In this document: one piece after another, positions 1-9,773 of the stretch | Position numbering within the stretch: position 1 is the first letter of the stretch | How the letters are laid out: every line of letters starts with the position of its first letter | Translations under genes and position numbers: made by a program | Assembly (NCBI GenBank): GCA_037157565.1 | Contig: JAZHRO010000012.1 | Location: 1,328,501 to 1,392,500 of the forward strand | DNA length: 64,000 nucleotides | Reading direction: 5' to 3' | Source: Thalassia testudinum | Lineage: Eukaryota > Streptophyta > Magnoliopsida > Alismatales > Hydrocharitaceae | Notes under the pieces: model-generated | Told to the model about the DNA's origin: nothing | The model's database searches: none | What the model saw: only the letters and a program-made list of their open reading frames with translations

Positions 1-310
1 AGCTAAGTCCCCGGGAGCTGGACTTGAGCTCCCTGAGCTGGTATGAGTTCTTCTTCAGCTGGCTGGAGTTGAGTGGAGTTGGATGTAGCTGGATCTGAGC
101 TGGGGTGAACTCCTATCAACTCAGCTGAGCTAGCTAGAGCTCCCTGTGGACTAGTGGCAGCTGAGATGAGCTAGACTCAGCTAAGTTGTGTTGGATCTGA
201 GCTGACTTGAGCTAGGGTGAGCTAATATGAAATCTCTTGAGCTGGGATGAGCTAACCCTAGTTCAAGTAAGCTAGGTTCCAGCTGTAGTGAGCTGGATCA
301 AGCTGAGTTC
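1..310. repeat. Degenerate GAGCT/AGCTG-rich repeat
   Basis: The word GAGCT and variants such as GAGCTG and TGAGCT recur every 10-20 bases, spaced by short variable purine-rich segments such as GGATGA and TAGGGTGA. No fixed period is visible, so this is a degenerate short-motif satellite rather than a clean tandem array. It runs off the left edge of the window, so its full length is unknown. No open frame or transposon similarity is seen. Confidence 0.7.
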
Positions 311-549
311 CAGCTAGTCTGGGCTTCTCCTTTACCATTTGCCTTCTTGAGTGCTAGGGTTTTAGGGATCTGTGTATCTGTACATCCCTAACACTCACAA
401 AAACACATTAAAAAGACAATAAAAAATGCAATGCATGCCTAACCTAATTTATGCCTAAATGCAGCCCAAAAACCCGTTTGTGGAGTAAAATCCTAAGAGC
501 TAGGTTTGTTTTAATGCGTAAGGATGATGATAAACTGGCGTTTATCAGC
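311..549. other. Unassigned sequence before the Tat-1 junction
   Basis: AT-rich non-coding sequence between the GAGCT repeat and the first recognisable integrase codon. It includes an A-rich stretch near 400-430. No LTR end, target duplication or ORF is recognised. The abrupt start of integrase homology at about 550 suggests a deletion junction. Confidence 0.5.
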
Positions 550-1353
550 TACTTCTGGCCCTAGATGAAGCAGCACTGCAAGGACTTCGTGCGCAACTGC
601 GACAAGTGCTAGAGGTTTGCTACCCTGCACCACTTGCTGCCTAACAAGCTAGTGCCTGTAATGTCGCCCATCCCCTTTGCGAAATGGGGCATGGACTTTG
701 TTGGCCCTTTCCCATCAGCCTTGGCTCAGAAGCAATTTATACTGGTAGCTGTTGATTACTTCTCCAAATGGGTCGAAGGTGAGGCCATGGCTAGCCTAAT
801 AGCTGATAAAGTTATATTCTTCGTCCGCAAAAGTAATATAGCTCGATATGAGATACCCCATTACATTGACACAGACAATGGAACCTAGTTCACCTGCAAA
901 AAATTCAAAGAATTTTGCACCAGCTGAGATATCCGTTTATGCTTCACGTTGTGGGACATCCCCAGGCGAACAGACAAGCGGAAGTGACCAATCACACCAT
1001 CATCTCAATACTCAAACATTGGCTAGATTCAACCAAAGGGAGATGGGCGGACAAGCTACCAGATGTTCTTTGGGGCTACAGGACTTGCCAGAGGACTTCC
1101 ATGGGCCATACACCATTCAGTCTGAGACATGGCCTGGAAGCCCAACTGCCTATTGAAATAATCCTCCCTACTGACAGGACACAACTCTTTGACCCCACCA
1201 CCAATGATGATCAAGTTTGCCCCTTAGACCTCCTGGATGAGCTAAGAGATAAGGCATTAGAGGCAGCGCTTAAACATAAAGAAGCCACCGCCACCTCCTA
1301 CAATAGGAGGGTTCGTAAGCGAACATTCTCTCAAGGAGACTTAGTTCTATGTA
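550..1353 (+). pseudogene. Tat-lineage Ty3/gypsy integrase fragment (Tat-1)
   Basis: This is the pol integrase of a Ty3/gypsy retrotransposon, which inserts element cDNA into the nucleus. It begins mid-domain with the end of the zinc-binding region (HCKDF...CDKC). The DDE core follows: WGMDFVGPFP carries the first Asp and DTDNGT the second. The third motif (AEVTNHTI, with its Glu) lies in another frame, from about 915, so at least one frameshift is present. In-frame stops lie at 562 and after CDKC and DNGT. The C-terminal region FSQGDLVLCK ends abruptly near 1353, where it abuts the antisense ORF. The protein closely parallels the Tat-2 integrase at 29900-30952. RT, RNase H and gag are absent to the left, so this element is 5'-truncated. 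Confidence 0.9.
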
Positions 1354-1363
1354 AATCAAAACT

Positions 1364-3687
1364 TCCTCTCGACTCGCTGACATAGATGGATCTGAGGCGT
1401 AAAATGCCATCACTACCTCTGCATCGAACTCCAACTCCCCAGCCTCCTCTAACTCTGCCACCCGCTAGCCCCTCTCCTCCACGAGTTGCTAGGCCTTACT
1501 AAGGTCAGCCCTCAAGTCCCCCGCAGCCGCCTCTACCTTCTCCGGACTTGCTCGTATAAAAGCAAGTCTATCAATCAAGGCACTCAGGCGAACAAGTCCC
1601 CCGCAGCCCTCTCATACCCCTCCACATCGAGGAATGTTCAACTCTAAGCACTTGCACCTCCTCCTCCAAAGAAAGGATGTTGGCACAGGTGGTCAAGAGG
1701 TGCTCGGACATGCCCCTCAGAGCCACCATATGAGCACTATGCGCTCTGGTAAGGCTTTCCTCCAGCCCCTCACCAACACGGAGGGCCCTCCTGAGAGCAA
1801 CGTGGGCCTTCTTTAGCTCCCCCTCCAACCGGCCCACATCACTGGCCACCTGCTGCTAAGAACGGAGCTTCCGCTCGACCTCCTTCTCCACCTTCTCCCA
1901 GAAGGCAACGGCCTTTGCCACTTGGCAAAGCAACTGCCTCTACACCGCTTTGGCCATAACGGCACACCAGGCGGCCATGTCTGCCACGTCAACATTGCCG
2001 GCCAGGCTAGGGAGGTCCAAAGGAGCATCGTTGTGTGAAATAAAGGACCCAAGCACCTCAACCTGTAACCCACGAGCATGTCAGAATATGAAAAGTTCTG
2101 GCCAGAGAAAAAATTAACAAAAGACAGGCCCCAGGAGCTTACCACGTGCATATAGTAAAAGAAAACATGGTTGAAGTTCATACCCCTAGGCCCAATGGTG
2201 GCCCAAGATAGGGCATCATTCAAGTGCCTTAGCACCTGCAGTTTTAAACCGGGGGCACTGCTTGATGCCCCCAGCTGAATTGACACCACCCATCCGGGTG
2301 CAGGGCCACTAGGAGTGCCCTCCAACACGAATCTAGCAACGGACCCGACTGTATGACCAATCATCCCTAAGCCCCCCGACCAAGGGGATCCACTAAGACC
2401 CTTGCACTCGTAGAGCTTCGCCAGTAGTACGACTGATCAAAGATGCTACCAATGGCGCCTACCCCTTGCACCAGTAGGGCGAATGCTCTAGGAGCAGTCA
2501 ACGGAACCGGGAAGCCGACAGTACCCCACACACAAGTCACCTCCAAGGGTGTCCCTGAAGGGGTCGCTCAAGGAAATCACCTCAGGTGGCCCAGACGGCT
2601 CCAAAGGGGTAGAGGGCACACCTTCCCCCTCAACCTCGTTAGGACACGAGGACCCTTCTTAACATGCCTCAAGGGGACCTCTAGCTCCTCCGTGACCTCT
2701 TCAAGGGCCTCCTCTTCCTTCTGCTTTAGCTCCTTCTGGGAAGCAGGTTGACTCCCCTCCCCCTACTCCACTAGCTTTTCCTTACCATGACACAACCCAC
2801 GGTGAGCCGAGCTACCACCTCGACGCTTGGGCACGACTGGCTAAGCAAACTGCTTGAAAGCTACAGCCAAAAGAACCAAAAACACTGGTTTAATAAATAA
2901 TTGGCAAGTACAATATGCGATGCGAAAGCTATTTAGCCCCCTTTACTTACTTGGCGTAGACAACGAGTCTGCCACCCATGATAAAGCCTCCCGAACGTCC
3001 TTTCACCTGAGCTCAGATCGGGCAATCAGACCAAACTTAACTATTTTGTCTGCATCTACCCTTGCAAACAGGTCAAGCTCCTCAGGTCGAGGTGGTTGGT
3101 ACCTCTCAGGTGGGCCTTGCCAAGTATAGGGGACTCCGAGGTATTCGATAGTGGAAAGAAAAAAGAAATGGTGGTCTTGCCCCTTTAAACTATCAGGGAG
3201 ATCCACTATCCGGTATCTAGTCTACTGGCTATACAAAGTGTAAGTGCCTGATGGAGGCCTGCCCTTCCTTACCTTTAGGGGCATTAGCCCAAAAAGCAGG
3301 CAAAACAAAATGAGGCAGGGGACAATCCCCAAATGAAGGTAGATGGCAGTGAAAGCGTTCAAAACTAGCCAACAAATTATGGCTGAGCTGTGAAGGGGCA
3401 AGGCTGTAAAAGGAAAGGAAAGAGGACAAAAAGGGGTTCAAAGGTACCCGTAGACCATGCTCTATGGCGTATCTACAAATTATAATCATGTCCATCACCC
3501 CATCCAAACTTAGATGGGTCTGGGAGCCACAAGCATGAAACGGCACTCCACCGAGTCCGTACTCCAAAAAAGACAAAATCGCGGATCAACTACGAAAGTT
3601 CTACGAAAAATTATACAAATTCCTCATCTCAGTAGAGACCCCAGAAGAGGAAGCAATGGACTTACCCTTGCTTGTAAATCCCAACAT
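1364..3687 (-). pseudogene. Antisense ORF (aORF) of Tat-1, gypsy-type transposon domain protein
   Basis: Antisense gene between pol and the 3' LTR, as known from Tat-lineage plant elements; its function is not established. The proposed start is the ATG at 3685-3687 (MLGFTSKGKS), which matches the start of the copy at 47801. Residues from 3576 to 3229 (GLRVPLNPFLSSFLSFYSLAP and following) resemble the plant putative gypsy-type transposon domain. The segment at 3206-3003 (QGPPERYQPPRP) follows in another frame. A long heptad-rich coiled coil lies at 1849-1571. The C-terminal part (ELEFDAEVV...ASDPS) ends at a deletion junction with integrase near 1364. Several frameshifts and stops separate the blocks, so it is not translatable. 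It was recognised by repeated similarity to the Tat-2 copy at 45035-47801. Confidence 0.75.
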
Positions 3688-3824
3688 GATAATCCTTCCT
3701 CTAAGAAACCTTGAGACGAAGATGCACTGATGAAGGACACTCTCTCACAGCACCCCACTGAGAATAAATACCACGCAAAGTGCTCTCCAAGGTAGGTGGG
3801 GCATTAACTATGACACACCACCCC

Positions 3825-3833
3825 TATATATAT
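3825..3833 (-). promoter_or_regulatory. TATA-like box for the Tat-1 antisense ORF
   Basis: On the minus strand this reads ATATATATAGG within a G-rich context, about 140 bases upstream of the proposed aORF start at 3687. The Tat-2 copy has a TATA-like box at a similar distance (47959-47968). Repetition in two diverged copies supports a real antisense promoter, but transcription is not shown. Confidence 0.5.
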
Positions 3834-4146
3834 CCCCCATGGATGGTGGTTCCCCCCTTATGGGGCCGTTTCAAAAAAATCAAATCCCGCAGTATTCAAC
3901 GCGGATTTCAAATATACCGCCAAGAGCGAAAAATACCTCAACCATCATTACAAACATTAAATACCCCCTGCACGGATATCCACCGCTGTAGAGAGGGCAG
4001 TCCCATCAATGACAGGCACAATGCTTGAGGCCTTCGCCTCATCATAACAGAAAATAATGCTGGTCTCGTCAAACAACAAGACAAAATATGAATCCCGCAG
4101 TAATTGGCCATTACACTCGGAAGTAGAACAGGCGGACGTGCCTCAT

Positions 4147-4320
4147 GTTGCCTCTTAAGGCCAGTAATATAGCAGGCAAACGCCCTTCTTGTCGCCTCTT
4201 AAGGCCGGTGGAACTACAGGCATTTGCCTTCAGCCTCCACTTAAGGACAGCAGTACAGCAAGTGAATGCCCCTTAAGCCTCCTCCTAAGGTCAGGAAACA
4301 TAACAGGCGAGCATTTAAGG
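4147..4320. repeat. Four degenerate ~45-bp tandem repeats in the Tat-1 3' region
   Basis: Four successive units each carry a CTTAAGG-type core (CCTCTTAAGGCC, CCTCTTAAGGCC, CCACTTAAGGAC, CTCCTAAGGTC), followed by an ACAGCAGGC-like segment and a GCC-rich end. Units are about 42-48 bases long. They lie between the aORF promoter and the presumed 3' LTR. No coding role is seen. Confidence 0.65.
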
Positions 4321-4375
4321 CAAATTCCGCTCTATAACAAATGCTCCCCCACTTAAACAAACAGTTGGGGAAACA

Positions 4376-5100
4376 TTTGGGGGCATTACCTATCACAGAG
4401 TTTTTACCACAACTGTTATTTTCTTAGCAAGCATCCACTAGCTCGAGAGTAAGGGGCAAATGAAAAGGGGCAAAAAATGCCATTGGACCCAAAACTTCGC
4501 AAAAAGCCTGAAAAGAATGGTCCAACCCAGAAAGACTCAAATATAGGTGGGTCCGGGGATCCAACCCACCTACATCCGAAAAAGGACACACACAGGCGAG
4601 TACGGGAATCTGACCCGCCTACATTCGAGAAGACTCATATACAGGCAGGTCTAGAGATCCAACCCACCTACACCTAGAAAGGCTCGGAAATGGGCAAATC
4701 CAGAGGACCCGACCCACTTAAGGATCCGACGCCAACAAAGAGATGGTAGAAAAAGTACAACATGGCCATACCTCTAATAAATGGTGACATGGTTGTCACA
4801 ATTAATAACTTGACAACATACGTACCCTGACAACAGGCGTATCCAGTCAGAAGATCTCGCAAATGGACCAACCACAGCACTATAAATAGTGGAGAGAGGC
4901 CATTGAGGCCCTCTCCCAAGCAACTCGAAAGAAAAAGAGAGATTGTAATCTTGTTTCTTACTAGTGCATATTTGGGAGCATCATCCTCCCCCCAAACGTA
5001 TACCCCTTGCAGTGGAACTAGGTTACCAACTTCCTTGCCTCTCGTGTAATTACTTGAGTTGTTAAGTCGAACCCTTTGATTACATTAGGAGGTCCAATCA
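4376..5100 (+). repeat. Probable 3' LTR of Tat-1
   Basis: The segment follows a G-rich polypurine-like stretch (GTTGGGGAAACATTTGGGGG). It holds a plant TATA box (CTATAAATAG near 4880) and ends in GGTCCAATCA, comparable to the Tat-2 LTR end TCTCGATCA. The end at 5100 is reasonable; the start is uncertain by tens of bases because no 5' LTR copy is in the window. Confidence 0.55.
4535..4725. repeat. Four ~58-bp tandem units with GTGGGT/ACCCAC arms
   Basis: Each unit has a GGTGGGT- or GGCGAGT-like arm, a short AT-rich centre and an ACCCACCT-like arm, then a GAAAAGGACAC-like spacer. Units start near 4540, 4594, 4650 and 4690 and diverge from one another. Because each unit is itself an imperfect inverted repeat, the block could fold into several hairpins. 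It lies inside the probable LTR, upstream of its TATA box. Confidence 0.6.
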
Positions 5101-6244
5101 GGCCCTGATAGATTGGGGGCCCCCGAACCATCGTATCTTCCTCTCCCTTTCGAACCTCTCCTCTTCTCCACTAGGTCCTCCCCTCCGAGATGCAGGGCTT
5201 TGGCAGCTCGTAAAGCCCTTCGCGGCGGCGGTTGCGGTAATGTCGAGTGGGATCATTGTAAGGTGCGGCCATGTGCGGTTGTCGTACAGTCGACAAGTGA
5301 TCAACATCAACTCTCAACGAGGGTCGTGTGGTGTGCAGCAGTTGGCATGGCGGTTAGCAAAAGCTGCAACAAGCGACTGTGCAGTAGTCGGCGATGGTCG
5401 TGCGGTCGTTTGGAGGTTGACGCAACGTGGACATGCGGCTGCATGGCAGGCGTGGAGGTGTGGTCATGTGGCTGTGCAGTTGGATCGTATTGGCCAACGA
5501 CGGTCAAATCGTCTTGGCCGGCGATGTGCAATCGTGAGTTGTTGTGCTACAACGGTGGTCCTTTTCAGCAACAGCTATAGGTGGCCTACGATGTGGAATC
5601 TTGTGAGGTCGAAGGTCGACGGTCAATTGGTGGTCTCCGTTGTGGAAGTGATTTGGTCCATTCTTTTTCCTATCTTTTTTTACTTTTAAGTTTTGTTTTG
5701 TTAGGGATCATGTGTGACCCCGTGCTTATCATGGTCAAAATTCCTGACACGAGTCAGTGGCCAATTTATTCTATTTCTCGTTAGCGCGGTCCTCGAGATT
5801 TTATCTCGTTGGCGCTTTGCCGTATCAATGAGCATGAGGTCACTTTCCCTCTTAGAGTTCAGCTGGTTCCCGATCTTGGGGCACTTCTTTTTTTTTCATT
5901 TGTTTCTTGTTTGATTGATTTTTTGTGTTTTGGCATTCCCCCATTTCTACGAGGCGTAAACTACCTCCTTTTGAGGGTGTTAGGCTTCTCTTTCTCTCCC
6001 TTTCCCTATGAGGTGCGTCCTTATGTATCGGGTTCTTTCCCTTTTAATGAAATATTCATTCCTGCAAGAGAAAAAAAGAAAAAGAAAAAAAATTGTATGG
6101 TCCAACCATGCATGCATATAGTTGCTCTTCAATATGTAAATTTTAATATTTCTCTTGTAAATTTTGTAAATTACATTTTCTTCATCATATATATAGAAAA
6201 ATAAAATCATAGGTCGAAGCCATTTCAGTCGTTACACTACATTC
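5101..6244. other. Unidentified interval; possible retroposed 3' tail
   Basis: From 5100 to 5600 the sequence is GC-rich with degenerate GTGCGGTCGTG-like words and no convincing gene. From 5640 to 6095 it is T-rich and ends with TTTTAATGAAATATTCATTC, then a purine run of A with scattered G (6068-6092). This resembles the 3' end of a plant LINE-type retroposon. No flanking target duplication was identified, so the call is tentative. Confidence 0.3.
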
Positions 6245-7398
6245 AACGTCAAGTTTTAAAAATAAAAAATAAAAAACCTGATTCCATTAATGAGAAAGAG
6301 CAGGGGACATCAACCTATACCTGCTTGATGCAAGAAGAAACAAGGAGAAAAGAAATACATCAAAAAGATAGATAAGGAAGCCTTACCAACCTTAAACTTA
6401 CCATCCATGCTAATAAATTGAAGTGATCAAAATTGACCACTGTACAATCTATTAACGTGTTGGTAAGTCCAAAGCCAAGGCATCCAAACAATCCTCTCAA
6501 TCCCAAAACTCAGGTATTCCATAGCGGGTGGCCAAAGAGTCACAACACATAAGACCCCTAACTCAAGAGGGGAGTCAGCAAGAGTTATCCACTGTGATCC
6601 AAGATGGAGCACAATTGGAATTGACAACAGCTTCATGCACCCAACTATATGCAAGCTCCTCTACTGCAGATTTTACCAATTGATGTACAAATGCAAAAGA
6701 CACAATAAAATAGTACAACAAGCGTAGCTAATATTAAAACCACCAAGGAAGTGAGTCTAATGAAGGCAAAATATAGATGGGTGCACTATCCTAAGCCAGG
6801 TTCTCATATCAAAAGTATTCCAAAGTTTCTCCAAAGTAAGATTCCAAACACCACGATTGATTTAATTATTTTTGGAGAGATGACGGATGATCCAAATAGT
6901 GTGGATAATGAAGACCACAATCATTTGAGTTTTTCTAAGTGAAAAGGAGTTGATCGGAGATCAGTTAAAGACCACATTCAAATTCTAAGGAAGGGAGTTA
7001 GGACTATTAGCTTTAGAGCTAACCCAATTGCGAATGAGTTTGGTAAGAGTGCTTTAAGTGAAGAGGTGTTGCGAAGTTTCGACCTAGGGGTTATCAAGGC
7101 AACAATAGCAACGAGACATTAGGGGATACCCCTAGATCTAATGAAATCATCTGTAGGAAGTTTCCTATGAAGAAATCTCCAAAGGAGGACAATGAAGTTC
7201 GTAGGGAGGGAAAGATTCCAAATGTTCTTGCCTGGAGAACATAATGGAGCCAGATGTTCAAGAAGCTTGTAGGCTGAAGAGGTTGTGAAAGATCAAGAGC
7301 CTTTTTTCCAAATATTGAAATCAAGTGTATTGTTATGGGAAATGAGGTTGAGGTGGAGCCTAAGGAGGAAGGGAGAAATTCATGAAGAGGAAAGTTCT
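6245..7398 (-). pseudogene. C-terminal half of an old L1 LINE ORF2 (RVT zinc-binding domain and 3' UTR)
   Basis: L1 ORF2 is the endonuclease/reverse transcriptase of a LINE. Reading leftward, this piece shows the conserved zf-RVT region (WNLSLPTNFIVLLWRF, then LPTDDFIRSRGI) at about 7245-7100, a following QHLF-like segment, and a WIIRH-like segment matching the C-terminal WtIW region. It ends near 6290 with CTCATTAATGGAATC on the minus strand, typical of plant LINE 3' ends. Frameshifts and stops are frequent. The upstream RT half of the same LINE lies at 62371-63300, also minus. The Tat-2 insertion separates them, so this LINE is the oldest recognisable layer. Confidence 0.7.
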
Positions 7399-7957
7399 TG
7401 ATGAGAGAAGGAAAATTCCCCCGCATAAACTTCATGACTTACCGGATATGACATCAGATCTGATTACCCAACACTCTGCTAGATTCAACTGACTAATATC
7501 TTGATGGGAACGCCTACCCGTCTTCCTGCTAGATCCAATCAAATCAGCTAGCTCGACCCGAGTAAAGCTCCGAAGACTCATCACCGGTCTTGTTGACCAG
7601 AGCTGGGGCATGCAATCGTCGTCCCAATTATTATGCAGGTAACCATTTGACAGTGACCAAAGTGAATTCCAGTAACGTTTAAATTGTGGGAACGTGGGGA
7701 TCCCATGAGACCCACAATCAAGGACAACGCAGTGTATAAATACCTAAGTTGAGCCGTCTACTTTTTTTTACATAATTTGAGAGAGAAGAAAGTACTAGAG
7801 AGTTTTATTTGTATTTATTACTGAAGAAAGCTAATGAAGTTTGAGAGTCACCACCTCCCCCAAGACATGCACCGTGGAAGTGGCTTACCAACCTTTCGTG
7901 TTCACTTGCTTGCGATTGCATTTGAGTCAAGTAGTTTATTCATTAGGGTCTCGATCA
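7399..7957 (+). repeat. 5' LTR of Tat-2
   Basis: Starts TGATGAGAGAAGG and ends GTCTCGATCA. It matches 48476-48968 plus 62291-62365 along its length (559 versus 568 bases). It contains a TATA box and the hairpin listed separately. The gag ATG follows 32 bases after the LTR. Confidence 0.9.
7681..7743 (+). promoter_or_regulatory. Tat-2 LTR hairpin and TATA box
   Basis: Arms ATTGTGGG and CCCACAAT flank a loop containing GTGGGGATCCCATG. About 18 bases downstream lies GTGTATAAATACC, a canonical plant TATA box (7735-7743). The 3' LTR copy has the same layout at 48759-48820 with arms ATCGTGGG and CCCACGAT. Confidence 0.65.
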
Positions 7958-7989
7958 CTACCACGTTTTCCAAGCCCAAGCATCTTGCA

Positions 7990-8367
7990 ATGGCTCCTTC
8001 TACTTGTCATTCCTCCTGTGCTAAACCTAACAAACCTAACCCAGTTGAGTCCAATGTCTCTATGTCGAGGAGATATCGACAGCCTGATGGACCAGACAAA
8101 GGAAAGGTGGTGCAGGTGGGGTCTCAGAATGAACCTCCTCATCAGGAGAACCCTCAATGGAATCCTCTCCTACCAATGCGGGCAAGGAAGGAGTATGAAG
8201 CTAAGCTTGTCGCCTTGAGGGCAGAGCAACAGCTCGTGGCAAACTAGCTTGAAGAAATCAGGCTAGCGAAAGAAAAAGTGCAAATTCAGTCGGAGGAGCC
8301 CAAGAATTCAAGTCCTATCGATGACCAATTGAAATGGCGTCGCATGGTGGAAGAAGAAAATGCCCGA
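7990..8367 (+). pseudogene. Tat-2 gag, N-terminal part
   Basis: Gag forms the particle that packages element RNA. The start at 7990 (MAPSTCHSS) is the first ATG after the LTR in the frame that runs on with lysine- and glutamate-rich sequence typical of Tat gag N-termini (RARKEYEAKLVALRAEQQ). An in-frame TAG lies at 8245-8247, after which the frame continues as LEEIRLAKEK and KWRRMVEEENAR. The Athila insertion breaks it at 8368, and homology resumes at 24929. It lacks the gag core and zinc knuckle, which lie beyond the insertion. Confidence 0.75.
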
Positions 8368-9044
8368 TGATGTAGCGAAAATTCATTGCGAAAAGATTTG
8401 AGTTTAGAAAACCTGTTATTGTAGTGCGATTCGCAAGAAAACCCGTCAATCAGATAATTTTCTACTGAAACTTAGAATGAGTCTCAAGTCGAACATGAGG
8501 AGGCTACGTCAATTCGAAATCCGCAGTTATATTTGTTTTGTAATTTTTCTTTATAAATGAGACATTCACAATGATCACTATTCTACTTGCAATATAAACA
8601 CTAAAAGTAAAGAGAGAGAGAGAAAGAGAGATAGAGAAAGAAATAACTTTTATACTAAAAATAATGTCATTACAACTACAATTAGAAAGCGGGAAATCTA
8701 ATCTAGAAAGCGATAAAGAGAAGGGGGTGAGAAGTTATTCTCCTCGATGGTTGCTTGGAGGACAAGCCGGATGAACGTCGCTTAGAAGAAGAGCGAAGAT
8801 GGATGACGGAGGATGGATCGGGAAGAATCGGGGGTAAGGCAGGTCGTCGGCATCGCAGGATCCAATTCCAGAATGGGGACGAGAAGATGGCTGGCGAGAG
8901 CTTCACAAAGGGGAAGAGATGTGGAAAAATTTGTATTTTCCTGTAGCTTGGGAGCACTAGAGTGAGCTTTAGAACTTGAGTTTTTAGCTCTTAGAGAGGG
9001 AGAGAGATGATGGAAGGGATGAAGAAAATGTGGAGGGCATAGGG

Positions 9045-9055
9045 CCTTTATATAG
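9045..9055 (-). promoter_or_regulatory. TATA box of the minus-strand Athila 3' LTR
   Basis: The minus strand reads CTATATAAAGG, a canonical plant TATA box. Equivalent boxes occur at 21934-21944, 22964-22972 and 32379-32388 in related LTRs, all on the minus strand, which supports the assigned orientation of all four LTRs. Confidence 0.7.
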
Positions 9056-9551
9056 TTGCATACATAGAGGCAAAAGAGGCATTTTAATTTTCAACATTAA
9101 CTCTGCTACCTTTAGTGACTGATACGTCTGTTACTGTAGACGCATATCGCTGTAGTCACGTGCCTCATCCCCGCCGCTTGCTTCGCATCCAACGTCTCAG
9201 AGGCGACCACGTCACCAGCTCTTCTTCAAGCGTTGATTGCGTGTGCCCATGTCCACGCAATCTCAACCATCCAATCAAGAGATCAGACGGCTTAAGATTC
9301 TCGAGCGTCACTTCCTCTTCGAACGTTAAGCATGCTAGCGTGCGATGGCACGTTCGATCGTGCATCATCACGCACGTGCGCGATTAACGCCTCTCAGCGT
9401 GCCACGTCTTCAATCCATTGCGCTCGCCTTCAGAGGATTTGGCTGCGAAGCATGCCTCGAACCCACACCTCACGCTTTGTGTAGGGCATTCGCCCAATGT
9501 GCTACGCCCGTGGATTGTCTCAAAGACAATCCAAGGGTCCATCGCTTGCAA

Positions 9552-9729
9552 CCATTGGATAAGAATCCAACGGTCCAAATCGCTTGTTGCTTGATAACGG
9601 CCAGTGATGTGGCGAGATGGGGACCGTTGGATTAAGATCCAATGGTCCACATTGCATCTTCATCTTCCCTTTGTAAAAATATGAAGGCGAGCATGGATTA
9701 ATCTTAGCCGTTGAATGGTGATCCAACAG
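9552..9729. repeat. Three copies of the CCGTTGGAT-N4-ATCCAACGG palindrome
   Basis: Palindromic 22-base elements at 9552-9573, 9624-9645 and 9708-9729, each with nine-base arms around a four-base centre and one or two mismatches. They lie upstream of the LTR TATA box. Related copies occur in the other minus-strand Athila-type LTRs (see findings). Confidence 0.75.
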
Positions 9730-9773
9730 CTGAGAGGCGATGGTGCGGAGGGCTACGGCAGCTTGTGGGAGAT

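Noticed and set aside
1813..2364. 183-codon minus ORF in the Tat-1 aORF region
   Set aside because: Partly out of frame with the conserved aORF blocks. I treat it as part of the broken aORF and not as a separate gene.
5113..5580. 155-codon ORF in the unassigned interval
   Set aside because: Low-complexity Cys/Gly/Trp-rich translation of degenerate GC-rich repeats, with an equally long ORF in another frame. No similarity to a known family.
7394..7398. Clear target duplication for Tat-2
   Set aside because: GTTCT and ATCCT match at only three of five positions. I keep it as compatible with an old duplication but not as firm evidence.
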